From Thiobacillus sp. 0-1251 (GTDB lineage: Bacteria; Pseudomonadota; Gammaproteobacteria; Burkholderiales; Thiobacillaceae), in contig MKWL01000022.1 in NCBI GenBank assembly GCA_001899305.1, positions 1 to 64,000 on the forward strand: 64,000 nucleotides of DNA, read 5' to 3'. The position numbers were made by a program, and so were the translations under genes. The notes beneath the pieces are model-generated. The model was given only the letters and a program-made list of their open reading frames with translations, made no database searches and was not told where the DNA came from. This document shows, piece by piece, positions 47,537 through 58,337 of the stretch (position 1 is the stretch's first letter; each line of letters begins with the position of its first letter).

Positions 47537-48079
47537 TCAGGGTTCGGCGGGCGCGTCCAGCTGCAATTGGCCGTCCTTGACCGGAATGCGCGAACCGGGC
47601 TGATGGTCCATCCGCACGTGGCCTTCCTCCTTGCCCAGGCGATAGCGCACGTCATAACCGATCGTTTTGGTATGCGATTCGTAGACGGTCTTGCAGCGCG
47701 TCTCGGTGCGGCTGACGGTGTCCTTTTCCTGCAGGTTCTTCTGTATCTGATTGCCCGCGTAGCCCCCCGCTGCCGCACCGCCGACAGTGGCCAGGGTGCG
47801 CCCGGTACCGCCGCCGATCTGGTGGCCGAGCAGACCGCCTGCCACCGCACCGATGGCCGTGCCGGCGATGCGGTTGCTGTCCTTGACGGGCGCCTGCTCG
47901 TTGACAACCACGTCATGGCATTCCTTTCGAGGCGTTTTGACGGTTTCGGTCACCGGCTTGGCGGCCAGAACCTCGGCGAATTCCGGCTTCGGATTCAGGG
48001 CCTTGTAGCCCGCTACGCCACCAATCGCCGTCACGGCGATTGCACCCAGTACGACACCCGTCAGCATGGATTTATTCAT
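47537..48079 (-). CDS. Glycine-zipper envelope protein
   Basis: This is a 180-residue protein with an N-terminal hydrophobic segment (LTGVVLGAIAVTAIGGVAGY), probably an uncleaved anchor. Residues about 70-105 form a glycine zipper (GTAIGAVAGGLLGHQIGGGTGRTLATVGG) of the type in SlyB/Rcs-related and OmpA-associated proteins. The C-terminal region has conserved Cys and charged residues. It converges with the small gene at 47324, 12 bases apart. Confidence 0.82.
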   Translation of the reverse strand: MNKSMLTGVVLGAIAVTAIGGVAGYKALNPKPEFAEVLAAKPVTETVKTPRKECHDVVVNEQAPVKDSNRIAGTAIGAVAGGLLGHQIGGGTGRTLATVGGAAAGGYAGNQIQKNLQEKDTVSRTETRCKTVYESHTKTIGYDVRYRLGKEEGHVRMDHQPGSRIPVKDGQLQLDAPAEP

Positions 48080-48162
48080 GATTTTTTCCCAGGAAGATTG
48101 CGAAGGTCACTGAATTCCAATTCAGATGATAGTTCAACTCACGGTACGTTTCCGTAGCGAGA

Positions 48163-48723
48163 TCAGTCCGGTTGCAGCAAATCGATCCTGAAGCTGGCTT
48201 CGTATGGCGGTACGTTGCATTCGATGACGTCTGGCGGCGCGACATCGAGGCGAACACCCACGATGTCCGAGCGTACCGGCAGCTTCGCCGCCCCGCGATC
48301 CACCAATACCACGGTGCGGATTTCATCGGGCTGCCTGCGGGCCAGGTATTCCACCGCGCGCAGCATGGAATGCCCGCGATACATCACGTCGTCCACCACC
48401 AGCACGGTATGGCCTGTGAGATCGAGAGTGGTGTGCAGCGGGTTTTCCGTCAGCCGGGTTTCGGGATACAGCAGGGTGAGATCGTCGGCATAACGGGTGA
48501 TCTGCAAATCGAGGCGTACACAATCGGCGAGGCCGTAGTGCGCCTGCAAGCGTGCATGCAGGCGGTCGGCCAATAGCGCGCCGCGGCGCAGGATCCCGAC
48601 AAGCGCAACCCGGGTGCGTCCTGTCAGCAAACCCGCGGCCTGGCGCGCCATGTCGTCGACGATGGTGTCGAGTTGTCGGGTGGTATAGAGACAGGTTCGC
48701 TTGCCCTGGGGTTTGTCTGTCAT
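48163..48723 (-). CDS. pyrR: PyrR-like phosphoribosyltransferase
   Basis: This 186-residue enzyme has the PRPP-binding motif VLVVDDVMYRGHSML. VALVGILRRGALLADRLHARL near residue 40 and ITRYADDLTLL match PyrR and related uracil/xanthine transferases. PyrR can bind pyr mRNA and has weak uracil phosphoribosyltransferase activity; in proteobacteria the second role is the likelier one. A pyrC gene lies 6 kb away and pyrB is not in the window, so a regulatory role is not shown here. Confidence 0.8.
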   Translation of the reverse strand: MTDKPQGKRTCLYTTRQLDTIVDDMARQAAGLLTGRTRVALVGILRRGALLADRLHARLQAHYGLADCVRLDLQITRYADDLTLLYPETRLTENPLHTTLDLTGHTVLVVDDVMYRGHSMLRAVEYLARRQPDEIRTVVLVDRGAAKLPVRSDIVGVRLDVAPPDVIECNVPPYEASFRIDLLQPD

Positions 48724-48742
48724 GGTGGCGGCGTGGGGAAGT

Positions 48743-49975
48743 TCAGGCAGGGCTGTCTGCCACCTGGTTGGCCCATGCCATGGCTTCGATCTCTGCCGTG
48801 GTCAGATCCGAAAGCGTCAGCCCGCCAGCCTGTGCCAGCAATGCGTTGGTGTAGTCCAGGTCCAGATGTTCGACGCTTTCGACCAGTTGCAGCAGGACGC
48901 CCATTTCGCCCTCGCGGCGTAGCAGACCTGCCGCAAGACGTTCACCCAGATTGAGTTCGCGCACAATATCGATCAGCGGCTTGTCGATGAGGCTTTCGAT
49001 CAGGGACAGGATCCCGGCCATGAAGGCCTCATCGCAATAATCGGCATTGCGCTGCTGTTTGAGCGCCAGCACTTCCATCATCTTGCCGCGCGTGGCGGCG
49101 AGCAGCAGCAGGGGGCTGGGATAGACCGGGCCGCTTTGCAGGGTGAACATCAACAATTGCAGCCAGCGTTGCAATTGCTTGCGTCCCAGGACCAGGATGG
49201 CCTGCGAGACCGAGGTGATGCTGCGGTGGACGCCGCTTGCAACCGAGTTCACCAGCCGCATCAGGTTGTAGGTGAGATTGGGATGCTGCTTGAAGATCTG
49301 CTCGATCTGCACGGTGTCGGCGTCACTCAGTACCAGGCCCAGCAACTGAATGAGTGCCATCTGGCTGGAGTCCGCCCGTTTGGCCGAGAGCACCAATGGC
49401 CGTGCAAAGTAATAGCCCTGAAACAGGTCGAATCCAAGCGAATGGCAATAAGCCGCCTGCTCGGCACGGTCGACTTTCTCGGCCAGCAGTCTCACCGGCC
49501 ATTGCTTGAGCTGGTTGACGATTACACGCAACTGTTCCTGGTCATGCAACAGCAGATCGACCTTGATGATGTCGACCAGCGGCAGCAAGGGACGATAACT
49601 TTCATCGAAGATGAAATCATCCAGAGCCAGCGTGAACCCGAGCTGCTTGAGTGCGCGGCAGCGTTCGATGATGGCCTCGTCGACACGGATGGTTTCGAGC
49701 AGTTCGAGCACCACCTGGGCCCGTGGCAGCAGTTCGATCATGTCGGACAGCAGCATGTCGGCACTGACGTTGATGAACCCCAGTTGCGACCCCAGTACCG
49801 TTTGGACGCCCATTTCGCTGAACGCATGATGAATGACGCTCGCGGTCGCCTGCATGTCGTCGGTGACAGCGGCGCCGGAAGTGTTGCCGGCGCGGAACAG
49901 CAACTCGTAGGCGACGATGCGCTGGTTGCGGTCGAGGATGGGCTGACGGGCGAGGAAGATGTTCTGGGTGGTCAT
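48743..49975 (-). CDS. Degenerate-EAL plus HDOD signalling protein (YuxH-like)
   Basis: This is a 410-residue cytoplasmic protein. Residues about 1-200 resemble an EAL phosphodiesterase, but the catalytic signature is altered: ELLFRAG and VLELLETIRV replace EAL-type motifs, while LALDDF, IIKVDLLL and GYYFARP survive. It therefore is unlikely to cleave cyclic di-GMP. Residues about 205-395 form an HDOD domain. ATG 49975 lies two bases beyond the stop of ubiD, so it is in the same transcript. Confidence 0.85.
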   Translation of the reverse strand: MTTQNIFLARQPILDRNQRIVAYELLFRAGNTSGAAVTDDMQATASVIHHAFSEMGVQTVLGSQLGFINVSADMLLSDMIELLPRAQVVLELLETIRVDEAIIERCRALKQLGFTLALDDFIFDESYRPLLPLVDIIKVDLLLHDQEQLRVIVNQLKQWPVRLLAEKVDRAEQAAYCHSLGFDLFQGYYFARPLVLSAKRADSSQMALIQLLGLVLSDADTVQIEQIFKQHPNLTYNLMRLVNSVASGVHRSITSVSQAILVLGRKQLQRWLQLLMFTLQSGPVYPSPLLLLAATRGKMMEVLALKQQRNADYCDEAFMAGILSLIESLIDKPLIDIVRELNLGERLAAGLLRREGEMGVLLQLVESVEHLDLDYTNALLAQAGGLTLSDLTTAEIEAMAWANQVADSPA

Positions 49976-49977
49976 GA

Positions 49978-51441
49978 TTACAGCCCCAGGTCTTGCCACA
50001 GCGCATCGACGCGCGCCTTGACGTTGGCATCCATCACGATCGGCGTGCCCCATTCGCGGGTGGTTTCGCCCGGCCACTTGTTGGTGGCATCGATGCCCAT
50101 TTTGCTGCCGAGCCCGGACACGGGGCTGGCGAAGTCGAGATAATCGATCGGCGTGTTTTCCACCAGCAGCGTGTCGCGTGCCGGGTCGACGCGCGTGGTC
50201 AGCGCCCACATGACCTCCTTCCAGTCGCGCACGTCGACGTCGTCGTCGGTGACGAGGATGAACTTGGTGTACATGAACTGACGCAAAAAGCTCCACACGC
50301 CGAACATCACGCGCTTGGCGTGGCCGGGATAGGCCTTCTTCATGCTGACCACCGCCATGCGGTAGGAGCAGCCTTCGGGCGGCAGGTAGAAGTCGACGAT
50401 CTCGGGGAACTGCTTCTGCAGCAGCGGCACGAAGACCTCGTTGAGCGCCACGCCCAGGATGGCCGGTTCGTCCGGCGGCTTGCCGGTGTAGGTGCTGTGA
50501 TAGATCGGATCGCGCCGCAGCGTGACGCGCTCGACCGTGAAGACCGGGAAGGTTTCCTGCTCGTTGTAGTAGCCGGTGTGGTCGCCGTATGGGCCTTCGA
50601 GTGCCGTTTCACCCGGATGGATCACGCCTTCGAGCACGATCTCGGCGGATGCCGGCACCTGCAGGTCGTTGCCGAGGCATTTCACCACTTCGGTCTTGGC
50701 GCCGCGCAGGAGGCCGGCGAACTGGTATTCCGACAGCGAATCCGGCACCGGGGTGACCGCGCCGAGGATGGTCGCTGGATCGGCGCCGAGCGCGACCGCG
50801 AGCGGGAACGGCTCCCCCGGATGGGTCAGTTGGTGTTCACGGAAATCGAGCGCGCCGCCCCGATGCGCCAGCCAGCGCATGATGAGCTTGTTCGGCCCGA
50901 TGACCTGTTGCCTGTAGATGCCAAGATTCTGGCGCTTCTTGTGCGGGCCGCGGGTGACGGTCAGTCCCCAGGTGATCAGCGGTGCGACGTCGCCCGGCCA
51001 GCAGTGCTGGATTGGCAACCGCGACAGGTCGACGTCCGCGCCTTCCCGGACGACCTCCTGGCATGGTGCGCTCTTCACTTCCTTGGGCGCCATGTTCAAG
51101 ACCTGTTTGAGCACCGGCCACTTGTCCCAGGCGTCGCGCAGGCCTTTCGGCGGCTCGGGTTCTTTCAGATAGGCCAGCAGCTTGCCGACTTCGCGCAGCC
51201 GGCTCGGGTCGTCCTCGCCCATTCCCAGCGCCACGCGCTTGACCGTGCCGAACAGGTTCGCCAGCACGGGCATGGTGTGTCCCTTGGGTTTTTCGAACAG
51301 CAGTGCCGGGCCGCCGGCGCGCAGCACGCGGTCGGCAATCTCGGTCATTTCCAGTTTTGGATCGACTTCGACGGCGATGCGCTTCAGCTCGCCCATTTTT
51401 TCGAGTTGTGCGATGAAGTCGCGCAGGTCGTGATAGATCAT
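49978..51441 (-). CDS. ubiD: UbiD decarboxylase
   Basis: This 487-residue prenylated-FMN-dependent enzyme decarboxylates 3-octaprenyl-4-hydroxybenzoate in ubiquinone synthesis. It begins [22 protein letters not shown], a near-perfect family start. The conserved [19 protein letters not shown] and [10 protein letters not shown] motifs are present. Length is normal. It heads an operon with the HDOD gene and follows rfaE2 by 10 bases; the flavin prenyltransferase ubiX is not in the window. Confidence 0.95.
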   Translation of the reverse strand: MIYHDLRDFIAQLEKMGELKRIAVEVDPKLEMTEIADRVLRAGGPALLFEKPKGHTMPVLANLFGTVKRVALGMGEDDPSRLREVGKLLAYLKEPEPPKGLRDAWDKWPVLKQVLNMAPKEVKSAPCQEVVREGADVDLSRLPIQHCWPGDVAPLITWGLTVTRGPHKKRQNLGIYRQQVIGPNKLIMRWLAHRGGALDFREHQLTHPGEPFPLAVALGADPATILGAVTPVPDSLSEYQFAGLLRGAKTEVVKCLGNDLQVPASAEIVLEGVIHPGETALEGPYGDHTGYYNEQETFPVFTVERVTLRRDPIYHSTYTGKPPDEPAILGVALNEVFVPLLQKQFPEIVDFYLPPEGCSYRMAVVSMKKAYPGHAKRVMFGVWSFLRQFMYTKFILVTDDDVDVRDWKEVMWALTTRVDPARDTLLVENTPIDYLDFASPVSGLGSKMGIDATNKWPGETTREWGTPIVMDANVKARVDALWQDLGL

Positions 51442-51451
51442 GGAGCGCCGA

Positions 51452-51931
51452 TCAGGAACGGATGCGCCGAAGAAGCGCGGTAGTCGAGGTGTGATGCCGG
51501 AACGGGATCGAATGCACGCTGCCGCCCCAGCCGCTTACTTCCGCTGCGCCGACGATGCGGTCCGGCGTCCAGTCGCCGCCCTTCACCAGCACATCGGGGC
51601 GGATGGCGAGGATGAGGTCGAGCGGTGTATCGGCATCGAACCAGGTGACCAGGGATACGGACTCCAGCGCCGCCAGCAAGGCTATGCGGTCGTCCAGCGT
51701 ATTGATCGGACGGTCGCCGCCTTTGCCCTGGCGTTTCACCGACGCATCCGAATTCACCGCGACGATGAGCGAGGCACCCAGCGCGCGCGCCTCGGCCAGA
51801 TAGGTCACATGGCCGCGATGCAGGATGTCGAAGCAACCGTTGGTGAACACCCGCGGGTGCGGCAGCTGTGCGACCCGTTCGGCCAGGTCGGCGGGGCCGC
51901 ACAACTTGCGCTCGAATGCGGGTGCGTGCAT
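51452..51931 (-). CDS. rfaE2: D-glycero-beta-D-manno-heptose 1-phosphate adenylyltransferase
   Basis: This 159-residue nucleotidyltransferase activates heptose phosphate with ATP for lipopolysaccharide core synthesis. The HxGH-type motif is [16 protein letters not shown], and [18 protein letters not shown] and [14 protein letters not shown] complete the family pattern. It is the stand-alone C-terminal half of HldE. Its neighbour at 52518 encodes a sugar-isomerase-fold protein, which fits heptose synthesis. Confidence 0.93.
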   Translation of the reverse strand: MHAPAFERKLCGPADLAERVAQLPHPRVFTNGCFDILHRGHVTYLAEARALGASLIVAVNSDASVKRQGKGGDRPINTLDDRIALLAALESVSLVTWFDADTPLDLILAIRPDVLVKGGDWTPDRIVGAAEVSGWGGSVHSIPFRHHTSTTALLRRIRS

Positions 51932-51948
51932 CGATTGCGGCCGGGCGG

Positions 51949-53473
<1,525 letters not shown>

Positions 53474-53489
53474 CTGCGACAATGCAGGG

Positions 53490-54365
53490 ATGAGTGAAAG
53501 TCCGCATCATACGCCTCTGTTTCCCGCGCTCTATGTCGTCGCCACGCCGATCGGCAATCTGGGCGACATCACGCTGCGTGCGCTCGACATCCTGCAGCGC
53601 GTGGATCGCGTGGCAGCCGAGGATACCCGTGTATCCGGGCAGCTGTTGGCGCATTTCAATATCTCCAAACCGCTGATGTCCATCCGCGAGCACAACGAGC
53701 GCGAAGCCGCCGCCGGCGTGGTTGCGCGGATCGTCGCCGGCGAGGCGGTCGCCTATGTGTCGGACGCAGGTACGCCGGCCGTATCGGACCCCGGTGCGCG
53801 GCTGGTGGCAGCGGTTCGCGCGGCCGGGGTGAAGGTGGTGCCGATTCCTGGCGCGTCGGCCGTGACGACGGCGCTGTCGGCGGCCGGGGTGGAATCGGGT
53901 GCGTGGCTGTTCCACGGTTTCCTGCCACCCAAGCCCGGTGCACGCCGTGCCCAGCTGCAATCGCTCGCCGCGCTGCCGGCGGCGCTGGTGTTCTATGAGG
54001 CGCCGCACCGCATCGAGGAGACGCTGGCCGACATGGCGGACGTATTCGACAGCGCACGCGGGGTGACCCTGGCACGTGAGCTGACCAAGCGATTCGAGAC
54101 CATCGTTACGCTGCCGCTTGCCGATGCGCCGGCCTGGCTCGCCGCCGACACGAATAATGTGCGTGGCGAATTCGTCGTCATCGTGCATCCGCCGGCGACC
54201 GAGGTGGCGGTCGATGCGGAAGCGATGCGCGTGCTCGACATCCTGCAGGGTGCGCTGCCGCCGACGCTTGCCGCCAAACTGGCGTCGCAGATCACCGGGC
54301 GCAGCAAGGCCGAACTCTATAAAATGTCGCTGGCACTCAAGCCGCACCCGCAGGACGCAGAATGA
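53490..54365 (+). CDS. rsmI: 16S rRNA 2'-O-ribose C1402 methyltransferase
   Basis: This 291-residue methyltransferase uses S-adenosylmethionine. [18 protein letters not shown] near residue 12, [14 protein letters not shown] and [16 protein letters not shown] are RsmI signatures. ATG 53490 has GCAGGGA overlapping its upstream bases. Its stop overlaps pyrC by four bases. In Escherichia coli rsmI and yraN flank lpoA on one strand; here they are divergent and lpoA is absent. Confidence 0.95.
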   Translation: MSESPHHTPLFPALYVVATPIGNLGDITLRALDILQRVDRVAAEDTRVSGQLLAHFNISKPLMSIREHNEREAAAGVVARIVAGEAVAYVSDAGTPAVSDPGARLVAAVRAAGVKVVPIPGASAVTTALSAAGVESGAWLFHGFLPPKPGARRAQLQSLAALPAALVFYEAPHRIEETLADMADVFDSARGVTLARELTKRFETIVTLPLADAPAWLAADTNNVRGEFVVIVHPPATEVAVDAEAMRVLDILQGALPPTLAAKLASQITGRSKAELYKMSLALKPHPQDAE

Positions 54366-55393
54366 CCGACACCCTCACGATCACACGGCCCGACGACTGG
54401 CACATCCATTTCCGCGATGGGGCGGCCATGCGGAGCGTGCTGCCCGACACCGCGCGCGTGTTCGGCCGTGCCATCGCCATGCCCAATCTGAAACCCCCGG
54501 TGGTGAACGTGGTCGACGCCGCGGGCTACCGCGACCGTCTGCTCGCAGCGTCAGGCGCCGCAGCATTCGATCCCTTGATGACGCTTTATCTCACCGACAA
54601 CACTCAGCCGGACGAAATCCGCCGGGCGCGCGCCAGCGGCTTCGTGCACGCCGTCAAATACTATCCGGCCGGTGCGACGACGAATTCCGATTCCGGCGTC
54701 ACCGAGCTGGCGAAGGCCTATCAGGCGATCGCGGCGATGGAGGAGGCGGGCATGCCGCTACTGTTGCATGGCGAAGTGGTCGATGCAGAGGTCGACGTGT
54801 TCGACCGCGAAGCCGTGTTCATCGAGCGCCACCTTGTACGGCTCATGAACGATTTTCCGCGCCTGAAGATCGTGCTGGAGCACATCACCACACGTCATGC
54901 TGCCGAATTCGTGGCGACGGCACCGGCCAATGTTGCCGCGACGATCACCGTGCACCACTTGCTGTATAACCGCAACGCCATGTTCCGCGGCGGCATCCGC
55001 CCGCACATGTATTGCCTGCCGGTACTGAAGCGCGAACAGCATCGCCAGGCACTGGTTGCCGCGGCCATCTCGGGCAACCCGAAATTCTTTCTCGGCACCG
55101 ATTCCGCACCGCATGCGGTTGGCGCCAAGGAGGCCGCATGCGGTTGCGCGGGCATCTATTCGGCGCATGCCGCGATCGAGCTGTATGCCGAGGCGTTCGA
55201 GGATGCCGGTGCGCTCGACCGTCTGGAAGCCTTCGCCAGTTTCCATGGTGCAGATTTCTATGGCTTGCCGCGCCATGCCGACACGATCACGCTACGTCGT
55301 GAGAACTGGACGGCCCCAGACCGTCTCGAACTGGGTGACGAGGCACTGATCCCGCTGCGCGCCGGCGAGACGATCCGCTGGCGCGTGGTCTGA
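54362..55393 (+). CDS. pyrC: Dihydroorotase, class II
   Basis: This 343-residue zinc enzyme closes carbamoyl aspartate to dihydroorotate in pyrimidine synthesis. Metal and substrate residues are in [28 protein letters not shown] (the carbamylated Lys), [14 protein letters not shown] and [12 protein letters not shown] 54362 overlaps the rsmI stop as ATGA. Length and motifs are those of proteobacterial PyrC. Confidence 0.96.
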   Translation: MTDTLTITRPDDWHIHFRDGAAMRSVLPDTARVFGRAIAMPNLKPPVVNVVDAAGYRDRLLAASGAAAFDPLMTLYLTDNTQPDEIRRARASGFVHAVKYYPAGATTNSDSGVTELAKAYQAIAAMEEAGMPLLLHGEVVDAEVDVFDREAVFIERHLVRLMNDFPRLKIVLEHITTRHAAEFVATAPANVAATITVHHLLYNRNAMFRGGIRPHMYCLPVLKREQHRQALVAAAISGNPKFFLGTDSAPHAVGAKEAACGCAGIYSAHAAIELYAEAFEDAGALDRLEAFASFHGADFYGLPRHADTITLRRENWTAPDRLELGDEALIPLRAGETIRWRVV

Positions 55394-55394
55394 C

Positions 55395-55425
55395 AAAAAA
55401 ACGGCAGACCAGGGGAAGTCTGCCG
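55395..55425 (-). terminator. Rho-independent terminator of the DUF1269-like gene
   Basis: CGGCAGAC (55402-55409) and GTCTGCCG (55418-55425) form a perfect stem. The T-run is on the minus strand (55401-55395), so it serves the leftward gene; the stem may also slow transcripts from pyrC. Confidence 0.82.
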
Positions 55426-55505
55426 CGGCGGAAGCGGCGTCAGCGTTGGCTGCTGACTGCTTCCAGATGTCGCGCAGCATTGCGCTGCGCGCGGGGAGAG
55501 AGGCG

Positions 55506-56018
55506 CTACGGGAACGCCGGGATGGTGGGTTCGATGCCGGAGTTCAAGGCTTCGGGGTGGTATGCGGCGATCAGTTTCTTGATTTCATCGACCCGCCCGG
55601 ACGGTACGTCGACCATCATCAGAATGCGCCCTGCGGCAATGGCTGACTCGAAGGATTTCAGCCGCGAATTGGGGATGGCGCTGGCTACCATGCTGGCGAC
55701 CCAGGCCCCGAACGCTGCGCCGATCAAGGCCGTGAGCAGGATGGTCACCAGTTGCAGGTCCACGCCCGCAGGCGGAAACACCACGGCAACCAGCCCGGCG
55801 ATAATGCCGATGCCGCCACCGACCGCCAATCCCGTCTCGGCACCGTGGACAAAATCGGTTTTCTGCAGGATCGAGGCTTCGTGCAGACCGGGTAGGGAGA
55901 CGCCATCCCGGGCCAGAACATGAATATGGCCGTCCTCGATGCGGGCCAGCAGAAGTTCGTTGTGGATCTGTCGGGCGCTCGCCACGTCCGGCACCATGAA
56001 ATACAGTCGTCTTCTCAT
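55506..56018 (-). CDS. DUF1269-like small membrane protein
   Basis: This is a 170-residue protein. An N-terminal soluble ferredoxin-like segment (RLYFMVPDVASARQIHNELLLARIED) is followed by two membrane segments forming a glycine-rich hairpin (GLAVGGGIGIIAGLVAVVFPP and LVTILLTALIGAAFGAWVASM). A C-terminal soluble part (ILMMVDVPSGRVDEIKKLI) completes it. This sandwich is typical of DUF1269 proteins; the function is unknown. Confidence 0.82.
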   Translation of the reverse strand: MRRRLYFMVPDVASARQIHNELLLARIEDGHIHVLARDGVSLPGLHEASILQKTDFVHGAETGLAVGGGIGIIAGLVAVVFPPAGVDLQLVTILLTALIGAAFGAWVASMVASAIPNSRLKSFESAIAAGRILMMVDVPSGRVDEIKKLIAAYHPEALNSGIEPTIPAFP

Positions 56019-56098
56019 GATGGCTCTCCTGGCGGGGGCAAGATTGTCCCCGGATACCTTGGATTAGCAAATTAGCGGATGCAGTCAAGTTAAAGTTC

Positions 56099-56104
56099 TA
56101 TAAT
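56099..56104 (+). promoter_or_regulatory. -10 box of the rnpB promoter
   Basis: TATAAT at 56099-56104 ends six bases before the first base of the RNase P RNA stem, the right spacing for a start at 56110. The -35 region is weak. Confidence 0.7.
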
Positions 56105-56109
56105 TCGGA

Positions 56110-56417
56110 GTGGAAAAGCAGGTCAGGCAACCGCTGTCCTCACGTCCGTTGGACGTGGGGGGAGAGGAAAGTCCGGGCTCCACAGAGCAGGATGCCGGCT
56201 AACGGCCGGACGCCGCGAGGCGAGGAATAGGGCCACAGAGACGAGCGTATTCAGTTACGGTGAAACGCGGTAACCTCCATCCGGAGCAACACCAAATAGG
56301 CAGGCGATGAAGCGGCTCGCTGAGTCTGCGGGTAGGTGGCTTGAGCCGGTCAGCAATGGCCGGCCTAGAGGAATGGTTGCCCACGACAGAACCCGGCTTA
56401 TCGGCCCGCTTTTCCAC
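56110..56417 (+). ncRNA. rnpB: RNase P RNA, class A
   Basis: This catalytic RNA removes tRNA 5' leaders. GTGGAAAAGC (56110-56119) pairs with GCTTTTCCAC (56408-56417) to close the P1 stem. The invariant core GAGGAAAGTCCGGGCTCC (P4 5' strand) and the 3' element ACAGAACCCGGCTTATCG are present. The length of about 308 bases is short for the class; peripheral helices are probably reduced. It lies between the DUF1269-like gene and the dcw cluster. Confidence 0.96.
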
Positions 56418-56499
56418 TTCCCATTTAATTCAATCACTTAGCTTTTCTTCCTAAAATAAGAGACAGAAAAAGCGGCTAAGCGACGGTTTTTCCAGAAAC

Positions 56500-56508
56500 T
56501 TATCCACA
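56500..56508 (+). promoter_or_regulatory. Single perfect DnaA box
   Basis: TTATCCACA matches the DnaA consensus exactly. It lies between rnpB and the mraZ promoter. One box alone does not make an origin; it could link dcw or rnpB expression to DnaA, or be chance. Confidence 0.45.
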
Positions 56509-56518
56509 ACCCAAAACC

Positions 56519-56551
56519 ACCCCTAAGTCCTTGAGGCATAGGGGTTTTTTT
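56519..56551 (+). terminator. Rho-independent terminator after rnpB
   Basis: ACCCCTA (56519-56525) pairs with TAGGGGT (56539-56545) and is followed by six further T residues. It separates rnpB from the mraZ promoter. Confidence 0.88.
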
Positions 56552-56563
56552 GTGTTCGTCGGC

Positions 56564-56592
56564 TTGACCCCCCCAAAACTATCCCCTATAGT
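56564..56592 (+). promoter_or_regulatory. Promoter of the dcw cluster (mraZ)
   Basis: TTGACC (56564-56569) and TATAGT (56587-56592) are separated by 17 bases, a strong sigma-70 match, directly upstream of the MraZ boxes. Confidence 0.88.
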
Positions 56593-56630
56593 GGGTGCAA
56601 GTGGTGATTGGTGGGAAGTTGTGGGAGAAT
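56591..56630 (+). promoter_or_regulatory. MraZ operator, four direct repeats
   Basis: GTGGG, GTGGT, GTGGG and GTGGG start at 56591, 56601, 56611 and 56621, exactly 10 bases apart. MraZ is known to bind spaced TGGGN repeats between its promoter and gene. The first repeat overlaps the -10 box, so binding should block the polymerase. Confidence 0.9.
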
Positions 56631-56689
56631 GCGCCCGTCCAATCACAATCAAATTCAGCCCGATTGGGTTTCAAAAAACTGGGGGGAGC

Positions 56690-57136
56690 ATGTTTCGGGG
56701 GGTCGCAACGGTCAGTCTGGATAGCAAGAACCGGCTCGTGGTGCCGGCGCGCTATCGCGACGCCCTTCTGGTGAACGGAGGCGGTCGCGTGGTGATCACG
56801 GCCGATCCCAGCCAGTGCCTGCTGCTCTATCCCTTGCCCGAGTGGGAGCCGATCGAGAAGAAGCTCAACGGCTTGTCCGATTTCAATCCCCGTACCCGCA
56901 GTCTCAAACAATTGCTCGTCGGCTATGCGCACGACATGGACATGGACGGCGCCGGCCGTGTGCTGCTACCGCCCATGCTGCGCAAGTTCGCCGAGCTCGA
57001 CAAGAACGTCGTGCTGGTGGGGCAGGGCAGCAAGGTCGAGTTGTGGAACGAGGCGCGTTGGGAAGCGCAGGTGTCGCAGGCGCTGAGTTTCAGCGACGAC
57101 GCGCTGCCCCCCGAATTGGAGGGATTTACGTTGTGA
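56690..57136 (+). CDS. mraZ: Transcriptional regulator MraZ
   Basis: This 148-residue protein has two SpoVT/AbrB-like domains, each with the family signature ([18 protein letters not shown] and [17 protein letters not shown]). It forms a ring and represses the dcw cluster through the repeats upstream. ATG 56690 follows a GGGGGGAG ribosome-binding site; the frame is open further upstream but overlaps the promoter. It overlaps rsmH by one base. Confidence 0.95.
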   Translation: MFRGVATVSLDSKNRLVVPARYRDALLVNGGGRVVITADPSQCLLLYPLPEWEPIEKKLNGLSDFNPRTRSLKQLLVGYAHDMDMDGAGRVLLPPMLRKFAELDKNVVLVGQGSKVELWNEARWEAQVSQALSFSDDALPPELEGFTL

Positions 57137-58068
57137 TGGAGCCCGCCCATGTGCCGGTGCTGGCACAGGAGGCGGTGGCGGCGCTGGCGATCAAGCCCGA
57201 TGGCGTGTATGTCGACGCGACGTTCGGACGCGGCGGCCACAGCCGGCTGATCCTGGCGCAGTTGGGCACGCGGGGGCGTCTGGTCGCGCTGGATCGCGAT
57301 CCCGATGCCATTCACGTTGGCCGTACCCTGAAGGACGTCCGGCTGACGCTGGTACAGAGTACGTTTTCGCGCCTGGGCGCGGTGCTGGATGAATTGGGCA
57401 TAGGGCAGGTGGACGGGATTTTGCTGGATATCGGCGTGTCGTCTCCGCAACTCGACGATGCGACGCGTGGATTCAGTTTTCGCTTCGATGCCCCGCTCGA
57501 CATGCGCATGGATCCGGGGAGTGGACTGTCGGCTGCAGACTGGCTGGCGACGGCGGCAGAGGAGGAGATCAGTGAAGTCATCCGCACCTATGGGGAAGAG
57601 CGGTTTGCTAAATCGATTGCGCGCGCGCTTGTTGCGGCACGGCAAAAAGAGGCCATCCGTAGCACCGGGCAACTCGCGAATCTCATCGCCGCAACGGTCA
57701 AGAAGCGCGAACCGGGGCAACACCCGGCGACCCGCAGCTTCCAGGCTATACGGATTTATCTCAACCGCGAGCTTGAAGAACTGAGCATCGTGTTGCCGCA
57801 ATGCGTGGACAGGCTGCAGCCCGGCGGCAGGCTTGTCGTCATCAGTTTCCATTCGCTCGAAGATCGCATCGTCAAGCGTTTCATGCGCGATGAGTCCCAG
57901 GGGGAACAGGCGCCGCGCCGGCTGCCGATACCGGCCGCCATGCTGAAACCGGGGCGTCTGAAACGTGTGGGTCGTGCCCAGCATGCAAGCGATGCCGAAA
58001 TCGCAGCCAATCCGCGTGCGCGTAGCGCCGTATTGCGGGTGGCGGAGCGTATGGGCGAGACGACATGA
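57136..58068 (+). CDS. rsmH: 16S rRNA m4C1402 methyltransferase
   Basis: This 310-residue methyltransferase (formerly MraW) modifies the N4 of C1402. The S-adenosylmethionine motif is [32 protein letters not shown] and [14 protein letters not shown] are conserved in the family. ATG 57136 is preferred (a GTG one codon upstream also exists). RsmI, encoded at 53490, methylates the ribose of the same nucleotide, so both modifiers of C1402 are in this window. Confidence 0.96.
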   Translation: MEPAHVPVLAQEAVAALAIKPDGVYVDATFGRGGHSRLILAQLGTRGRLVALDRDPDAIHVGRTLKDVRLTLVQSTFSRLGAVLDELGIGQVDGILLDIGVSSPQLDDATRGFSFRFDAPLDMRMDPGSGLSAADWLATAAEEEISEVIRTYGEERFAKSIARALVAARQKEAIRSTGQLANLIAATVKKREPGQHPATRSFQAIRIYLNRELEELSIVLPQCVDRLQPGGRLVVISFHSLEDRIVKRFMRDESQGEQAPRRLPIPAAMLKPGRLKRVGRAQHASDAEIAANPRARSAVLRVAERMGETT

Positions 58069-58337
58069 GCCGTCTCAATGTCGTCCTCGCATTGGTGCTG
58101 GTGGCGTGTGCGCTGGCGGTGATCCAGGCGCAGCATCGTGCGCGCACGTATTTTGTCGAGCTGGAACGCCTGAAAAAAGAGGCGCGCGTGCTGGACGAGC
58201 AATGGGGGCAATTGCAGCTGGAGCAAGGCACCTGGGCCAATCCGGCACGGGTCGATACGCTTGCAAGGACCCGGCTGGGCCTGATTGCGCCGCCGCATGA
58301 TCGTGTGCGCATCGAAACGCTGACGAACGCGCCATGA
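58065..58337 (+). CDS. ftsL: Cell-division protein FtsL
   Basis: This 90-residue bitopic protein has a membrane helix ([17 protein letters not shown]) and a periplasmic coiled coil ([32 protein letters not shown]; heptad-like). It forms the FtsQLB complex. It overlaps both neighbours by four bases (ATGA), as is typical for its dcw position. Confidence 0.93.
   Translation: MSRLNVVLALVLVACALAVIQAQHRARTYFVELERLKKEARVLDEQWGQLQLEQGTWANPARVDTLARTRLGLIAPPHDRVRIETLTNAP

Noticed and set aside
55402..55425. Terminator for pyrC
   Set aside because: The T-run is only on the minus strand, so the hairpin was assigned to the leftward DUF1269-like gene.
56500..56508. Replication origin near rnpB
   Set aside because: Only one DnaA box is present, without an AT-rich unwinding element, dnaA or dnaN.
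56591..56630. Short direct repeats that could be taken for a CRISPR
   Set aside because: The period is only 10 bases and the position matches MraZ boxes; no CRISPR array was seen in the window.
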